Source: Prinia subflava
Taxonomy: Eukaryota > Chordata > Aves > Passeriformes > Cisticolidae
Length of the DNA: 64,000 nt
Reading direction: 5' to 3'
NCBI RefSeq assembly: GCF_021018805.1
Contig: NC_086254.1
Span: forward strand, 2,839,001-2,903,000
Shown here: positions 50,627 to 61,855 of the stretch, one piece after another
Layout of the letters: the number at the start of each line of letters is the position of its first letter
Numbering within the stretch: position 1 is the first letter of the stretch
Translations under genes and position numbers: made by a program
The notes under the pieces: generated by a model
The model's database searches: none
What the model saw: the letters and a program-made list of their open reading frames with translations, nothing else
What the model was told of the DNA's origin: nothing

Positions 50627-50868
50627 TCACTGGTCTGGGGAAGCAAAGTCTGTCTCATCCCAGGAAACGCTCAGGGAATTGTCAGACACTGGTCCCACAT
50701 AGTCATCATCTCTTCTGCACACAGAGCTCCATTCCTTATCTTCCTCAGTTCTGCATCTTAGATTCTCCTCCTTCAAGGATGCAACGTTCCTCCAGGAAGA
50801 ACATGGTTTAGCTCTTTTGAGGCACAGTGAGTATTTCATACCCACATACCTAAACAGATTCCTTAATT
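50627..50868 (-). CDS. Candidate terminal exon, unidentified
   Basis: On the minus strand a good acceptor (CTTTTCTTCATCTGTGCAG) ends just above 50868. From there one frame is open for 79 codons to a TGA at 50627-50629, ending RRDDDYVGPVSDNSLSVSWD followed by ETDFASPDQ. The C-terminal half is acidic and serine-rich. This frame needs one base from the preceding exon, whereas the candidate exon at 51998-52125 ends in phase 0. Joining those two directly would give a stop after one codon, so either an unseen exon lies between, a later acceptor is used, or one of the two is not real. A same-orientation solo LTR with a poly(A) signal lies 71 bp further on. Confidence 0.25.
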
Positions 50869-51819
50869 CTGCACAGATGAAGAAAAGTCAAACTTCATTC
50901 AGCCTAACCCATACTGGGGTGCCAGCCACCACATAAATGGCTTTAATGTCTTTTAGTTATAAATCAAAGACTACAGCAAAGATCTTCTACCAAGTTTTCA
51001 GGGCATCTGCTGAGGCTGCAGAAGTTGCAAAGATGTAGATGAAGTAAAACAATAAAGGCTTTTAATCCAGCTGAATAACAACAGACTCCACCATCCCCAC
51101 AGACTCTTCATATACAGCATTTCTCATAGAAAAATCAAAATCTAAACATGGATCAAGAGAGCAAAGTCATTCTTCAAGGACTTAAAATCAGACCCTAGCT
51201 GTAAGTGATTACTGGGACAAAATGTATTTTACACTTTCTGTGACAAGGGTAGCCGCACATGCTTGTGAGCTGGCCCCAAGTGTGCTCTGGCCATGCTCCA
51301 AGCTAGCTGGAAAGCGTGGAACTGTTAACCTGGCACTGAGGACAATCTGAGAGCCCTTGTCCTTTGTGCCTGGATTGCCAGCTCAGTGCCAGTGTGAGCA
51401 CAGCCCATGGCTCACTGATGGAACACTGCACAAATGCATTGTAACAGGGGATCCTCCCGCATGGCAAATTTCTTCTCAGCCACTCCAGTAAAACCAAACC
51501 TAAAACACAGAGCTGCTGTCGAAGGGAGCATGAACTGGACACAGGTTCCAACTCTATGCCCTCTCCTTTAAATTTGAACTCCTCTACCTCAACTTATGAA
51601 GCAAGATCAAATTGCAAGTTTTAGGAAAGCACAGCTCCAGACTATTGGCTGCAGAGCCAGGAAAGGCCATTCCACACTTCAAAGAAGGAGCTTGGAACAT
51701 TTTCATAGTCTCCTGCAGACTGGATAGAAATGAACGCTGTTCTAGTTTAACAGGGTTTTCATTTCTATTAACAAATCTTCTTGGCACCTTTTTTCTTTCA
51801 CATGGAGTTTAATTTTCAG
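50869..51819. other. Unassigned stretch
   Basis: No recognised repeat. A minus-strand open segment (about 51330-51440) with an acceptor-like TGCATTTGTGCAG and a weak donor CCAG|GTTAAC is present; it does not resolve the phase conflict noted for the neighbouring candidate exons. Confidence 0.4.
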
Positions 51820-51891
51820 AAAAAGGTACCTGAAAGACACACAAAGGTTGCTAAATTTAAGATGCTTTTTTGGACCTACAGTGCCACTAAG
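51820..51891 (+). CDS. Candidate coding exon, unidentified
   Basis: A 72-bp plus-strand segment lies between TTCACATGGAGTTTAATTTTCAG and a near-consensus donor (CACTAAG|GTAAGTGG). Phase 0 is open (24 codons starting KKVPERHTKVAKFKMLFWTY), and one other frame is also open. It lies only 106 bp from the opposite-strand candidate exon at 51998-52125, so at most one of these is likely to be real unless genes overlap. Not recognised. Confidence 0.2.
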
Positions 51892-51997
51892 GTAAGTGGT
51901 TTCCTCAGGAAGGGAATACCAGCATGGATGTCAGTGCCAGGGAAGGCCAGCTGGTCTCCAAAGTGTGGACACACTGCAATTCAGCAGAGTGTCTTAC

Positions 51998-52125
51998 CTG
52001 CAGCTTAAAAGCAGGCTCCTGCATTTTGGTTACAAATCCTGGGTAGTCAACAAACAGATTGTAAAAAGAACACAGGATGGGACAACCCAAGAGGTTGAAC
52101 TTGTCTGGGGTAGTGTACGGCTTGC
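51998..52125 (-). CDS. Candidate coding exon, unidentified minus-strand gene
   Basis: A 128-bp minus-strand segment begins after TTCCCCCTCCTCAGCTGTTGCAG and ends CTGCAG|GTAAGACA, both good splice sites. Two bases complete a codon, then 42 codons are open, starting KPYTTPDKFNLLGCPILCSF and ending EPAFKLQ in phase 0. The candidate exon at 54611-54734 ends with one unpaired base, so the two join in frame with a glycine (GGC) across the junction. The peptide has a hydrophobic/aromatic middle but no motif I can name. Confidence 0.35.
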
Positions 52126-54610
52126 CTGCAACAGCTGAGGAGGGGGGAACCAATACCACCTCTACCACCTCTATAGACAGCAGCAAGAGGGGGGAAAAAG
52201 AAGGAAAAGACAACCCTAAAAAAACCCCAGAAGGTTTTGAAAACTTACTCCATGCATTTTTACTCAAACAATCAAAAGCATGAGCTTGCTTGATATATTT
52301 CTTTAACAAGAAATATGAAAACAGCAATCAAAACTTCTCTGACCTTACTGCATGAGCTGCCATCCGTGCTCAGTTATTTGTTTGCTCATTGGAATAAAAG
52401 TCGTGTTTCTGAAGCCCAGTTTCTAACAGATGCACTCACTGGAAGTGTTGGTTCCCATAATCTTGCTATCAGGATCAAAACAGAGGTAGCCTGACTACAC
52501 ACACACAAATACAGGCAGACCATCAATGAGCCACACTCACCACTAGCACATGGTGCAGCATGGAAATAATAAGTGACACATCAAAGCTCTTCCCAGCTGT
52601 AAAAGATTCTCATTCTTAATTCATCAGCTCATTCAGCTGCCACTTCGTTACAGTTTATATTCAATATGAAGTAATCAGAACTCTTTTACTGGACTAAAAA
52701 TGGGCTAATTTGTAGCAGTTTGATCCAGAAGACTACAATAAAGGCCTTAATATCACCTTTTCTTTTATTAGAAAGCACTTTTATGATAAAAGCAAAGTTT
52801 TTTTACTTTCAGTAATTCACCATTTGGTCCTAATGCACTTAAGTGGGAAAAATACTTAGAGGTTTCGAAAAGCCTAAAATAGAGAAACATCTGCTAAGAT
52901 TTAGGTGCAGCTGTTTAGTGAAGAGGTCCAACTCTAGAAAAGCCAGTATTGAACGCTCTCTCTGCAATCACTAAAAAGTGTATTTTAAAAGTCATGGAAT
53001 AGGGTGAAGTATTTGTTCAGGTTCAAAGTGATTTTTTTATTTTGTTTTTAAAGCACTGACATGTTTTGGTCATCAAAACTTGGAGAAATTTTTTAATTTA
53101 GTCTAAAACAAGTGTTTCAGCCAAAGCCCCAGCCAGGCCAAATACCAATCAGGCCATAGCTTGTGCTTTTTCAAAACAGACAGGATTGTTTCAGTTTTAA
53201 GAATAAAGATCCCCAAAATAGTCTAATTTTTGGTACAAGAGGCCTGTTTTATTTCCTGTTTAGCAACTAGTATCACTTCAATGATGAACAAAGTCTAACA
53301 CCCTACATTAAGCCTTATTACCACCTTTAGGCTCTTTTAAACCACTCTACACAGATTTGTGTGCAAAGCATCTTACACGACATTACTACATTGTTTTCCA
53401 ATTGGGAAAAATCTGAATGGCATTTACATAAAAGCCTAATTCATGTGATATTAGTATAATTTTGGCCCAAGGAAGTGTGAATGTAGACTATTACAATCCT
53501 TAGTTTCAGCGAGGAAGGTAGTATCCCTCAAAGTTGTAGATTTAATTCTTTATTCAAAAATGAAATGAGAGGGACGGGTAAATTTCTTTTTTTCAGCAAT
53601 AACATTAATCACTAAACCTGCACCAAGCAGGTAAGATTCCTGCTGAACAGGACAAGACTGTTAAAATGACAAAGTTCCATTTGCTACTGTACACAAGAGC
53701 AACCTCAAACAAAGACAAAAGTGAAAATATGAGTCTCTACACATAAGGCTTATGTCTGCCTGCCTAATGCTATCTGTGCCTGTGAATACAGTGCTTACAA
53801 TAACACTACCTCATATAAACTGGAGAAGAGAATTAAAGGGTTGGATATTAAGAGATGCACTCTTCTGCTAATTACCCAAAACAATGACTGGAGCAAAGCC
53901 AGACTGCTGCATTTCAGACACATAACAGCAATATTTCTTGTACTTTTTGCACAGCTCCAAGTACTTCATCAACATCATAATGCAGTAGTACTGTTTTTCA
54001 AGAACATGATAAAACCTATATTTCATTTCTGTTTCTGCTGGAAGAGAGAACAGGAAGTACTCAAAATGTAATGCACAACCGTAATGTTGGTTATGAGAAC
54101 CACGAGCTACCAAAAAATATTCAGGTGGGGTTTGATTCATGATAATTCTTGGGTTTGATCTGTATCCTGGCTCATTGCATCACACATCACTATGTGCTTC
54201 TCACAGTCCTGTACTCACCCCAGGTGTCCCTCACTGTCCTGTCCTGGAGCACAAGCTCAAGGGACTTTTCATCACTTCTAGTACAGTCCCATGTTCAATG
54301 GTTCTCCTCCAGGGAAATCTTTAGCAGAGAGCTACAGTTATTAAAGATAAAATATGTATTACTTGGCTGATTTTTCAGACTAACAGCAATGGACTGGGGC
54401 AACAGTATTATTTTTTATATTTTAATTAGTTGGGTCCAAAGGAAAAGGCTTGTCAAAGTTAACCTTACTGCTGCACAATGCATCTCCGTGAGCGCAAACA
54501 CTAGCCAGAATATCCAAGTGACTTTTAAAAGACTTTTATGGATATTCCACTCTCAAAGGATCCTGGATGAGATCAATGGACGCCAACCGAGATCATTATG
54601 TATGACCTAC
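52126..54610. other. Unassigned stretch
   Basis: A very good plus-strand pair of splice-like sites encloses only 34 bp (53598-53631: TTTCTTTTTTTCAG acceptor, AAGCAG|GTAAGATT donor). A minus-strand open segment at about 53880-54040 has an acceptor-like CTGTTCTCTCTTCCAGCAG and a weak donor. Neither is called. No repeat family was recognised. Confidence 0.4.
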
Positions 54611-54734
54611 CTTGCCCATTTCCTTCCCTTTTTGCCTTTGAGGCTCTTTTAGTGCACTGAATGTCTTTCTGGGGAATTTCATTTAATATCTTGGCAGCAC
54701 ACTCAATTCCTCCTGTCAGATCCTTGAGGCAGTC
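54611..54734 (-). CDS. Candidate coding exon, unidentified minus-strand gene
   Basis: A 124-bp minus-strand segment follows the acceptor TGCCCTTTATTTATAG and stops at the donor GGGCAAG|GTAGGTCA. In phase 0 it is open for 41 codons, starting DCLKDLTGGIECAAKILNEI, with a basic stretch (KRASKAKRE) near the end and one leftover base. That base fits the two-base lead of the candidate exon at 51998-52125. A possible preceding exon at 55740-55778 ends in phase 0. Length and splice sites are normal for a vertebrate internal exon. I could not name the family. Confidence 0.38.
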
Positions 54735-57200
54735 CTATAAATAAAGGGCAGAATGCTTTATTACTAGAGTCAGCAAAAGAATTGTGCACAGTGATGCCCT
54801 TACTCATACCACAGCATTATGAAAATGTGCATACTGTTTCTATGGTTCAGAGGCAAAGGGAGGCAAGGATTGCAACTTAATGGCTTGTTCTCTCTGCTCC
54901 TAGATCCAGTGTAAGACTCAGTATTTGGAATTCTGCTCCAGATGAGCTACCATCCCTGCTTCCTTTAGTTCTGTTCACACAGCCCCACATCTTGCTGCTC
55001 TTACGTGAACACGTGCTTCATTTCTGTTTAATACTGGTGTGTAATTAGTGTCAGCTGCCAACCTGGCACTTCAGCTGTTGGCAAATGGCAGCCCAGGATA
55101 GACAGCACTGGTGGAGGTTAGAGCTCAGGGCTCCTCATCGACCTTTGCATTTCCAGCTGCCCAGAGCATGCCAGAGACCTGGAAGGAGTCACACAGGGTC
55201 TCCCACTCCTCACCCACTGCAACTTCTACAGCCTGTTGCTTTGATCTAAAGTAAAGCAGACAGCAGGTCATTGCTAAATGTACTAATTTAAAACCAGCCT
55301 ACTTCAAAAAGACTTCAAAGTCCTCACTAGTATTACAGAACAATCCAGTCAGGGATGACTTACAAAAACACATTGCAGCCAGACTCATGATTTTATCATG
55401 ATGCTCATCTGATTTGTGAGTGCTCTTCCCATGGGCTTACGTGGTAAGGAATAATTTTGCTCTTTTGAAAAAGAAGATATTTCTAACATGAGGAAAGTAT
55501 TAAAATAGAACCCAAACCAACCATTTCATTACTCAGTAATTGTAGCCCAACAAACAATAACATCCAAAACTTAGCCAGTTTTGAAGTGGGCAGGGTTGCA
55601 TCAGAAATTCATTTTCCTGTTTTAAATTATTATATAGTTTATTAAAAACTTAACACTTGATATTGAGTAGTAACAAAGTCCAAAAATGCATTAGCAGCAT
55701 CTTACTCAAGTGCAGCAGCTTTAAGTCAAACACATTTACCTTACAATTCCCCTTTCTGAGCAGCCAGTAGGTATTCATCTTCCCAGGGGGAGAAAAGCTA
55801 GAACCAGGAGTATCCTCAACACTCCAAGGGGGGCATTATATTAAGAAATTAATTTCAAATTTAAAGTTTATAAAACTTCAGCAAAACATTATGACTACAG
55901 TTAACAGCAAAACTGCCTATTATTCATTAGCAGCCTCTTCCAGGAGAGAGAGAAGGAAAGGAGACATGCCCCACTTGAATGAGATTGTGAAGTTATTCCC
56001 CCTACAGGGGAATGTGCCAATTGTCAAATTTCATTCATTTTATGACACAGGACATACATTTTCCCCAAAGTGCAGCCTCATAATGGGCAGAAATTCTGCT
56101 AGGCTACCTCCTTATGGGAACAACCAACAAAGAAATGAGCTATCCATATGTACACAAAGATAGCCAGCACACACCACTCCCTCCCTAACACTCCAGATTC
56201 TGCTGCAAATAAACTACACAGACCAACTGAGTTACTCTGACCCCTACTCCCATCCTCTTGACCTCACATCCTCAACAAAATTGTTAAACTGGTGCCCTAC
56301 AACAGTTTCCATAAGGATTTCCCTTGTAACAGAACTTCAGCAAAATACAGTAATACAGTTTAAGCTGACTTCACTTATGCAAATGGTCAATTTTTTTCAC
56401 ACGGACCCAAAAGAAAGATCTTTTCACTGGACATCTCCTGGAAACTTTCATTTATCTTGACAACAGCTAAAAAAATTGTCTTAGGTCTCAAGGAAAAAAA
56501 GTCTGTAAAATGATTTGTTTAGATTTGTCTGAAAAGACAACAAAATAATATAGATACATCAAAATAGCATATGCATCCAAACAGAAGTTCAAAGGTTAGT
56601 TTAACAACACACAGATGCAGATATTAAATATAAAAAGTATACTTTTATTCTTATATGTACACACAATTATATATATATATATACATGGTTTTATAGTCAG
56701 GAATTAAACCAATGGTGTGGGGTAGGGTAGGCTGACTTGCACACATACTAAGTAAAAAAGAAAACACTTTAACATCACATACATGTGGTTTTAACCACAA
56801 GCATGCAGTAACATTCCTCGCTGCTTTTGGAACAGGTATCAATGTCAAACTCAGGGCTGGAATGTCATCGCTGCTGGCAGGGCACTACTGCGAGGACACT
56901 CATGTATGCAGTGGTCCCACTGACACCATCAGGTGTTGTTTATGCATGACTCAAGTCTAAATGTCAAGGCAAAACAGAAGGAGCCAGCAGGAAATACACC
57001 ATGGAAAAGTGTAAGAAGAGAAGGATTAGCTACACAGACACCAATAAAAACAATTTTCCCCTGCTCTTTCAAGACAGACGCATTGGGGGTTTAGGAGTTC
57101 TCCTTTTGTTTGGTGGGGTTTTTTTCTCTTAAGGAATTTTCCCTCATATGTGTTATTAGGAGACAATAATGTCTGGATACTTAGGAGAGACAAAAGATAT
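54735..57200. other. Unassigned stretch with a short exon candidate and AT repeat
   Basis: At 55740-55778 a minus-strand segment with donor TGTAAG|GTAAATG and a possible acceptor CCCCCTGGGAAG encodes MNTYWLLRKGNCK in phase 0, compatible with the exon candidate at 54611-54734. The acceptor is ambiguous, because TTCTAG 20 bp upstream could serve, so it is not called separately. An (AT)n run lies at 56667-56683. No interspersed repeat was recognised. Confidence 0.4.
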
Positions 57201-58132
57201 TGTCACAGTTCAGGGGAGGGGTGTAGCTGCCAAGCTCTTTACCTGGGGTTTCTCGTGGATAGCAGAGATACCACGAGATTCTTGGACTGGGAAAATGGGG
57301 TTCAGTGCAGCCCCTATCTCATGTTCTCTCGGCATTCAGAGGGGAGAGAAGCTGCAGTCACTGTGGGCAGAATTCATCACCATTGCGGGGTTCCATCTCC
57401 AGCTGCCTTCCTTCTACCATGAGTGGAGCTCTGCTCATAAGAACGGCCATTGCACTGGGACCCCATTAACACTATTCACTAAAAAAAGGACTTTTCACCA
57501 TCTGCTCAGGTTCCTTAGGGGAACCCTGGGATCCTTTCCCTGCCCTGTTCAGAGCCAGGCCACCCTTGCCACTTCATCAGTACTGCCTTAGCCTGGCACC
57601 CCCTGCCTGCCAAGACCTCCCATGGTTCCCACTACAGCTGCGGAGTTTGACACATCTCATCTACCAACAGATTTTTGCTCATTCCTGCCATTCCCAACGA
57701 TCCTGCGGGGGCACTGGGATGGGCTGTGCCAGCAGGTTTGTAGAGGAGGCCCCTTTTCCATCCCTTCTGCTGACTGCCCCTGCCATTGTTAACGTGAGGG
57801 AGATGCCCGAGCCCGCGCCATAGCGCCCCCTGCAGGGCGGGGAATCACCGCCCCCGCCCCACGGAGCCGCAGCGCCCCTGCCGGCCGTGCCCGGAACTGC
57901 AGCGGGGGAAAGGGCCCTGCTCTCTGCAGCCTAAGGCCGCACTGGGGTTCTGCTGCTGTTGCTGCTGCTGTTGATGTTGTTTGCCTTGGAACTGTTACTC
58001 ATTTCCCCTTATCTTTGCCTGAAAGCCTCTCATTTCAAAATTATAACAACTCAGAGAGAAGGGAGTTACATTTTCCATCCCAAGGGAGGTTCCTGCCTTC
58101 CTCAGTAGACACCTGTCTCTCAAAGCAACACA
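57201..58132 (+). mobile_element. Family B CpG-rich LTR, plus strand
   Basis: A long LTR of about 930 bp starts at or near TGTCACAGTTCAGG and ends TCTCAAAGCAACACA. The core at 57800-57920 is CpG-rich, with GC boxes (CACCGCCCCCGCCCCAC) instead of a TATA box, followed by CTGCTGCTGTTGCTGCTGCT and an R/U5 region shared with 60029-60994 and with the 3' part of the mosaic LTR at 19852-20514. No target duplication was found. The purine-rich GGAGAGACAAAAGAT just upstream resembles a polypurine tract and is nearly repeated upstream of the other copy. Confidence 0.82.
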
Positions 58133-60028
58133 GGAAGTTGAACATAAAATTGCACTGTAAACAGGAATGATCCTGATTAGAAAAGAGCTGGTATTTAGGT
58201 TTTAAACACACTGAAGAGAAACTTAAAATTAGACACACCTTCCTACAATATTCATATATAAAATCCTCCCTCAAAATCTGAAAATTAAAAAAAAAAATCC
58301 TAATTACTGAGTTTAGAACAGATTTTGCTATACTATGCTACAACATGGCCCCTTTTAGCAAGAAAAAGCTAACAAAAGTACACTTAAATACTTCCCATTT
58401 TTTAACATGAGTTTACCTGCACATTACTCTTACTTTCCAAATCTGTATCCATTTAGGGTTCAAACTACAGAACAGCATTAAGGAAACAAGCAACTTGTTT
58501 TAAAAGACTACATACTGCTAAAACTGTGGCCAGAAAGCATTAGAGCACTTTCCCAGAGGCTTATTATTTCACTGCACAAAGCAGTTAAACCCACAGTGCT
58601 GAAACCTTCAGGTTTTTGGACCAGATGCATCAATGTGCAAAGCAGGTCTGCTGCTGGGGAATCAGACTGCATTTAGGAAATCTGAATTGCAACCTCTTAT
58701 TTTCCCTAGACTTGCTCTCCCAAGGGAGCTACAGTAAATGACTCGATCTCCCCTGGACTTAACTTCCCATAGATAACAAATCTGTTTCTTTTCTTCTCCT
58801 TTGTACCTGCTGATTTGGATTTCTTTCTGTGTATGTAGACTTTAAAATGACATATGTGCAGCACTCCAGGATCCTGATCTTGTATGATTCCCACTGACAC
58901 ATGCTAATAACAACATGTTTTAAAACCCTACCACTTAAAAGAAAACTATTTGACACACAACTGGGTTTACATCACCACTGTTTAGATCAGGATGCAAAAC
59001 CAGAGAGCTTGGGCTGGTGAGAAATAGCATACCATAGCTACACAGATCACACTGCAGAGCCTTCTAAGTTTGTAAGATATGGAACAGGGAATCAAAGTGC
59101 TGACCTTTAACAAAAAGCCTACAAATTTTTTAATCATTAGAGTTACTATCCCAGACAATAAATATATATTCACTGATCTAGTGGAGTATGTCAAATCAAA
59201 TTTCCATGATGACTCAAGACATAAGGTTTCTGTAAATGTTCTTTAGTCTGCAATACATTAATTTGAGTGATTTCTCCTTACTAGGATGATGTTAACCTTA
59301 CACAGTTATGAGATATACATTGACAAACCTGAGAGACAAAACTGGCCTCAGGGCAGGGTACACACTGTTTGGAAAACAGCTAGATGAAAAACTGTCAGCC
59401 ATTAAATCTGGCCAGAGAACAATTTTTTGAATATTTTGTGCAAAACCAGTGCTGTCTTGGGACACTTTTGGCTCCCCCTTTGTTAAAATTCCCAAGAGTG
59501 AATTAAAGAGATGAAGGTGCATTAAATGAACACAGAAATCAGACCTAATATTAAATATGCACTGGTTTAACAAAACCTTGTAATCTGGTCAGGTGCATTA
59601 CACTTGTGATTTCCTCTATGCTTCTTTAATGATTTTGGAAGGTAATTCTCTGTTGCACTGCAAACCAGTTTTGTTCACACATTTTAGTTTTCCCACAGTG
59701 GAGTAAGCAAGTTATCAAGAGAACTAATTAGCTTGACCTTCTGTTTCCCCAGTACTGAGAAATGCACCAAACACGTCTCTTTTCATATCTGAGTCTGTCA
59801 ATTAAAGCTCAGACTTTCTATTCATGGCATTGTCCTCAAGAATATTTACCACAAGCACAGACAATACAAGGAATGCACTACCCACTTGCCTCTTCACACT
59901 ACCAGGTAATGGCTTTAAATTTTCTTCAGAAGAGGAAAACAACAGCCATAAAAGACACTTCCTTTGCAGAAAGCAGATAAAAACCTTCTGAATTCAGAGC
60001 TCCTTAGGCAAAATTAAGAGACAAAAGA
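58133..60028. other. Unassigned stretch between the two family B LTRs
   Basis: No retroviral coding sequence or primer-binding site is visible, so the two LTRs do not look like the ends of one provirus. Two short minus-strand open segments with good acceptors lie at 58239-58277 and near 58420-58465. They are too short to call. Confidence 0.45.
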
Positions 60029-60994
60029 TGTGGCTGGGAGGAGGAGGAAGGGGAAGGGTTCAGTTTGCTACCATCTCTGAGTTGGGGGGCTTTCTCTGGG
60101 GAAGTGCAGAGATACCAGGGCATTCAGCTGGGGGTGAAGGGCTGGCCTTGGCCCTGAGTCGCCCTCTGGCTCTCGGGATCGGAGTGGGGACAGGTGGTGC
60201 TTTGGTGCTGGACTGTTGCTGCCCAGAGGATTCGCTGCCACTGCCAAGTCTTTGTCCTGCACTGCTCCTCCTTACCGTGGGTGAGCCTCTGCTCACAAGA
60301 GGTGAAGTTGAACTGGGTAGTTCAATCCAGTTGAACTGAGTAGTTCAACTGGTAGTTGATATTTTCAACACCTGACCTCACTGGGCAGGGGTCCCTGACC
60401 CTCTTACCTCCGTGGAAGGAGCATCTCCCGGTTGCCTGCGGCAGCTCATTTGCCACCACCCAGCTCTGCTGATTTCTGTCGCAGCTTCAGGGCTTTTCTG
60501 CTACACTTTAACCTGACATCCCACATCCGCCTGAAGCCCCACAGCTCCCGGCACAGCTTTGGAGCTTTTGCTACACTTTCTTTTTGCCACCCTGAGTGTG
60601 CTGGCCTCTGCTGTTCCAGCTTGCTGCTCCGAGGTTCCTGCTACACACATTTCACAACCCAGAGGGGCACTGAGGGCGGCTGCCCCAGGAGGTTTGTGAA
60701 GGAAAGTCACCGCCCCGCCCCGCGGAGCCGCAGCGCCCCTGCCGGCCGTGCCCGGAACTGCAGCGGGGAAAGGGCCCTGCTCTCTGAGCCCGAGAAGGCC
60801 GCACTGGGGTTCTGCTGCTGTTGCTGCTGCTGTTGATGTTGTTTGCCTTGGAACTGTTACTCCTTTCCCCTTATCTTTGCCTGAAAGCCTCTCATTTCAA
60901 AATTATAACAATTCAGAGGAAAGGGAGTTACATTTTCCATTCCAAGGGAGGTTCCTGCTTTCCTCAGCAGACACCTGTTTCTCAAACCAACACA
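60029..60994 (+). mobile_element. Family B CpG-rich LTR, plus strand, with ER4-type insert
   Basis: An LTR of about 965 bp starts near TGTGGCTGGGAGG and ends TCAAACCAACACA. It shares with 57201-58132 the GC-box core (CACCGCCCCGCCCCGCG near 60709), CCGGAACTGCAGCGG, the CTG-rich segment and the R/U5 end. Upstream of the core it carries two tandem TTGAACT-4 bp-AGTTCAA palindromes (60308-60348) that are absent from the other copy. AAGAGACAAAAGA precedes it, resembling a polypurine tract. No flanking duplication was found. Confidence 0.82.
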
Positions 60995-61772
60995 GGACTC
61001 AGACAGTAATGGACTATACAGACACTCTCAAAAGACTAATCATATCCCAATTTGTTAGGAAATTCAATAATTGCTGCATTTGAATGAACTATAAAGCCTC
61101 ATTTCCCTAGGACTCTAATAGCACTCTTTTTGCAAATATAAGCCCTTAACTCATCCATTCAACCTCCTTTTACAAATAAAGGAAGTCAGAAGATAAACCA
61201 GCAAAATGAAAGGCAAAGACCTGAGGACTAAAAGGAGCAGGGACGCTGCTACAAATTATTCCTCATGTTATGCACAGAAGCTTGTAATAGTCAGGGTTAC
61301 AGGGGAATTGCAGGGGAATTAATTGAAGAAATGTTATTTCGGAAAAAAACAAATGTTGTCTGCATTTTTTCTACTTTAAAATAACCCTTAAGACACACGT
61401 GTGAAATTCCAGCAAACTGATCACATAAAATGGATTTTAAGACCTAATATAAGGCCTTAGCTTCCCATTCCACAGCTTCAGATAAATACACTCGTCACAT
61501 CTTCCAGACATACCCTTACAAATAAATCCAACAACAGATCTTGACATTTACGCAGCGTAGGGAACCGTCTAGGTCTGTTTGATTCAAAATTCTCTACCTA
61601 TTTCATCTTGGGTATGCAGAACACTCCAGTTTAGCTGCCCTGATTACTGTCTTCATAAATGTGAAATTGAATGGCAGAAAAACAAAGGATCAGCCCTACA
61701 AAAAGAGTTGTTTCTTGCACTGAAGAGCACCAACGATCCCTAAGCCATTCTCACCAGTGTCATTCATCACAG
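60995..61772. other. Unassigned stretch
   Basis: AT-rich sequence. No repeat or gene is recognised. Confidence 0.45.
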
Positions 61773-61855
61773 TGAATGAGGATTTTAAGCTTATAGAATG
61801 CCTAACAGAGGAAGTCAGCATGTACCAGTGGTGCCGACACCATGCTCACACTAAG
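61773..61855 (+). CDS. Candidate coding exon, unidentified plus-strand gene
   Basis: An 83-bp plus-strand segment lies between TCTCACCAGTGTCATTCATCACAG and ACACTAAG|GTAAATGT. Two bases of a split codon are followed by 27 open codons starting NEDFKLIECLTEEVSMYQWC, ending in phase 0. The other two frames contain stops. The next candidate exon (62343-62459) is open in phase 0, so the pair is consistent. The peptide is not recognised. Confidence 0.35.

Noticed and set aside
55740..55798. TYWL-containing peptide reminiscent of the end of guanylyl cyclase domains
   Set aside because: Similarity rests on four or five residues, no cyclase catalytic motifs occur elsewhere in the window, and the acceptor is ambiguous.
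58239..58277. 39-bp minus-strand segment with an exceptional pyrimidine tract
   Set aside because: It is too short to judge. The only open frame (phase 0) would fit neighbours only with ad hoc choices of donor.
57201..60994. The two family B LTRs as the ends of one provirus
   Set aside because: They are clearly diverged, both have a polypurine-like stretch upstream, and the 1.9 kb between them shows no primer-binding site or retroviral coding trace.
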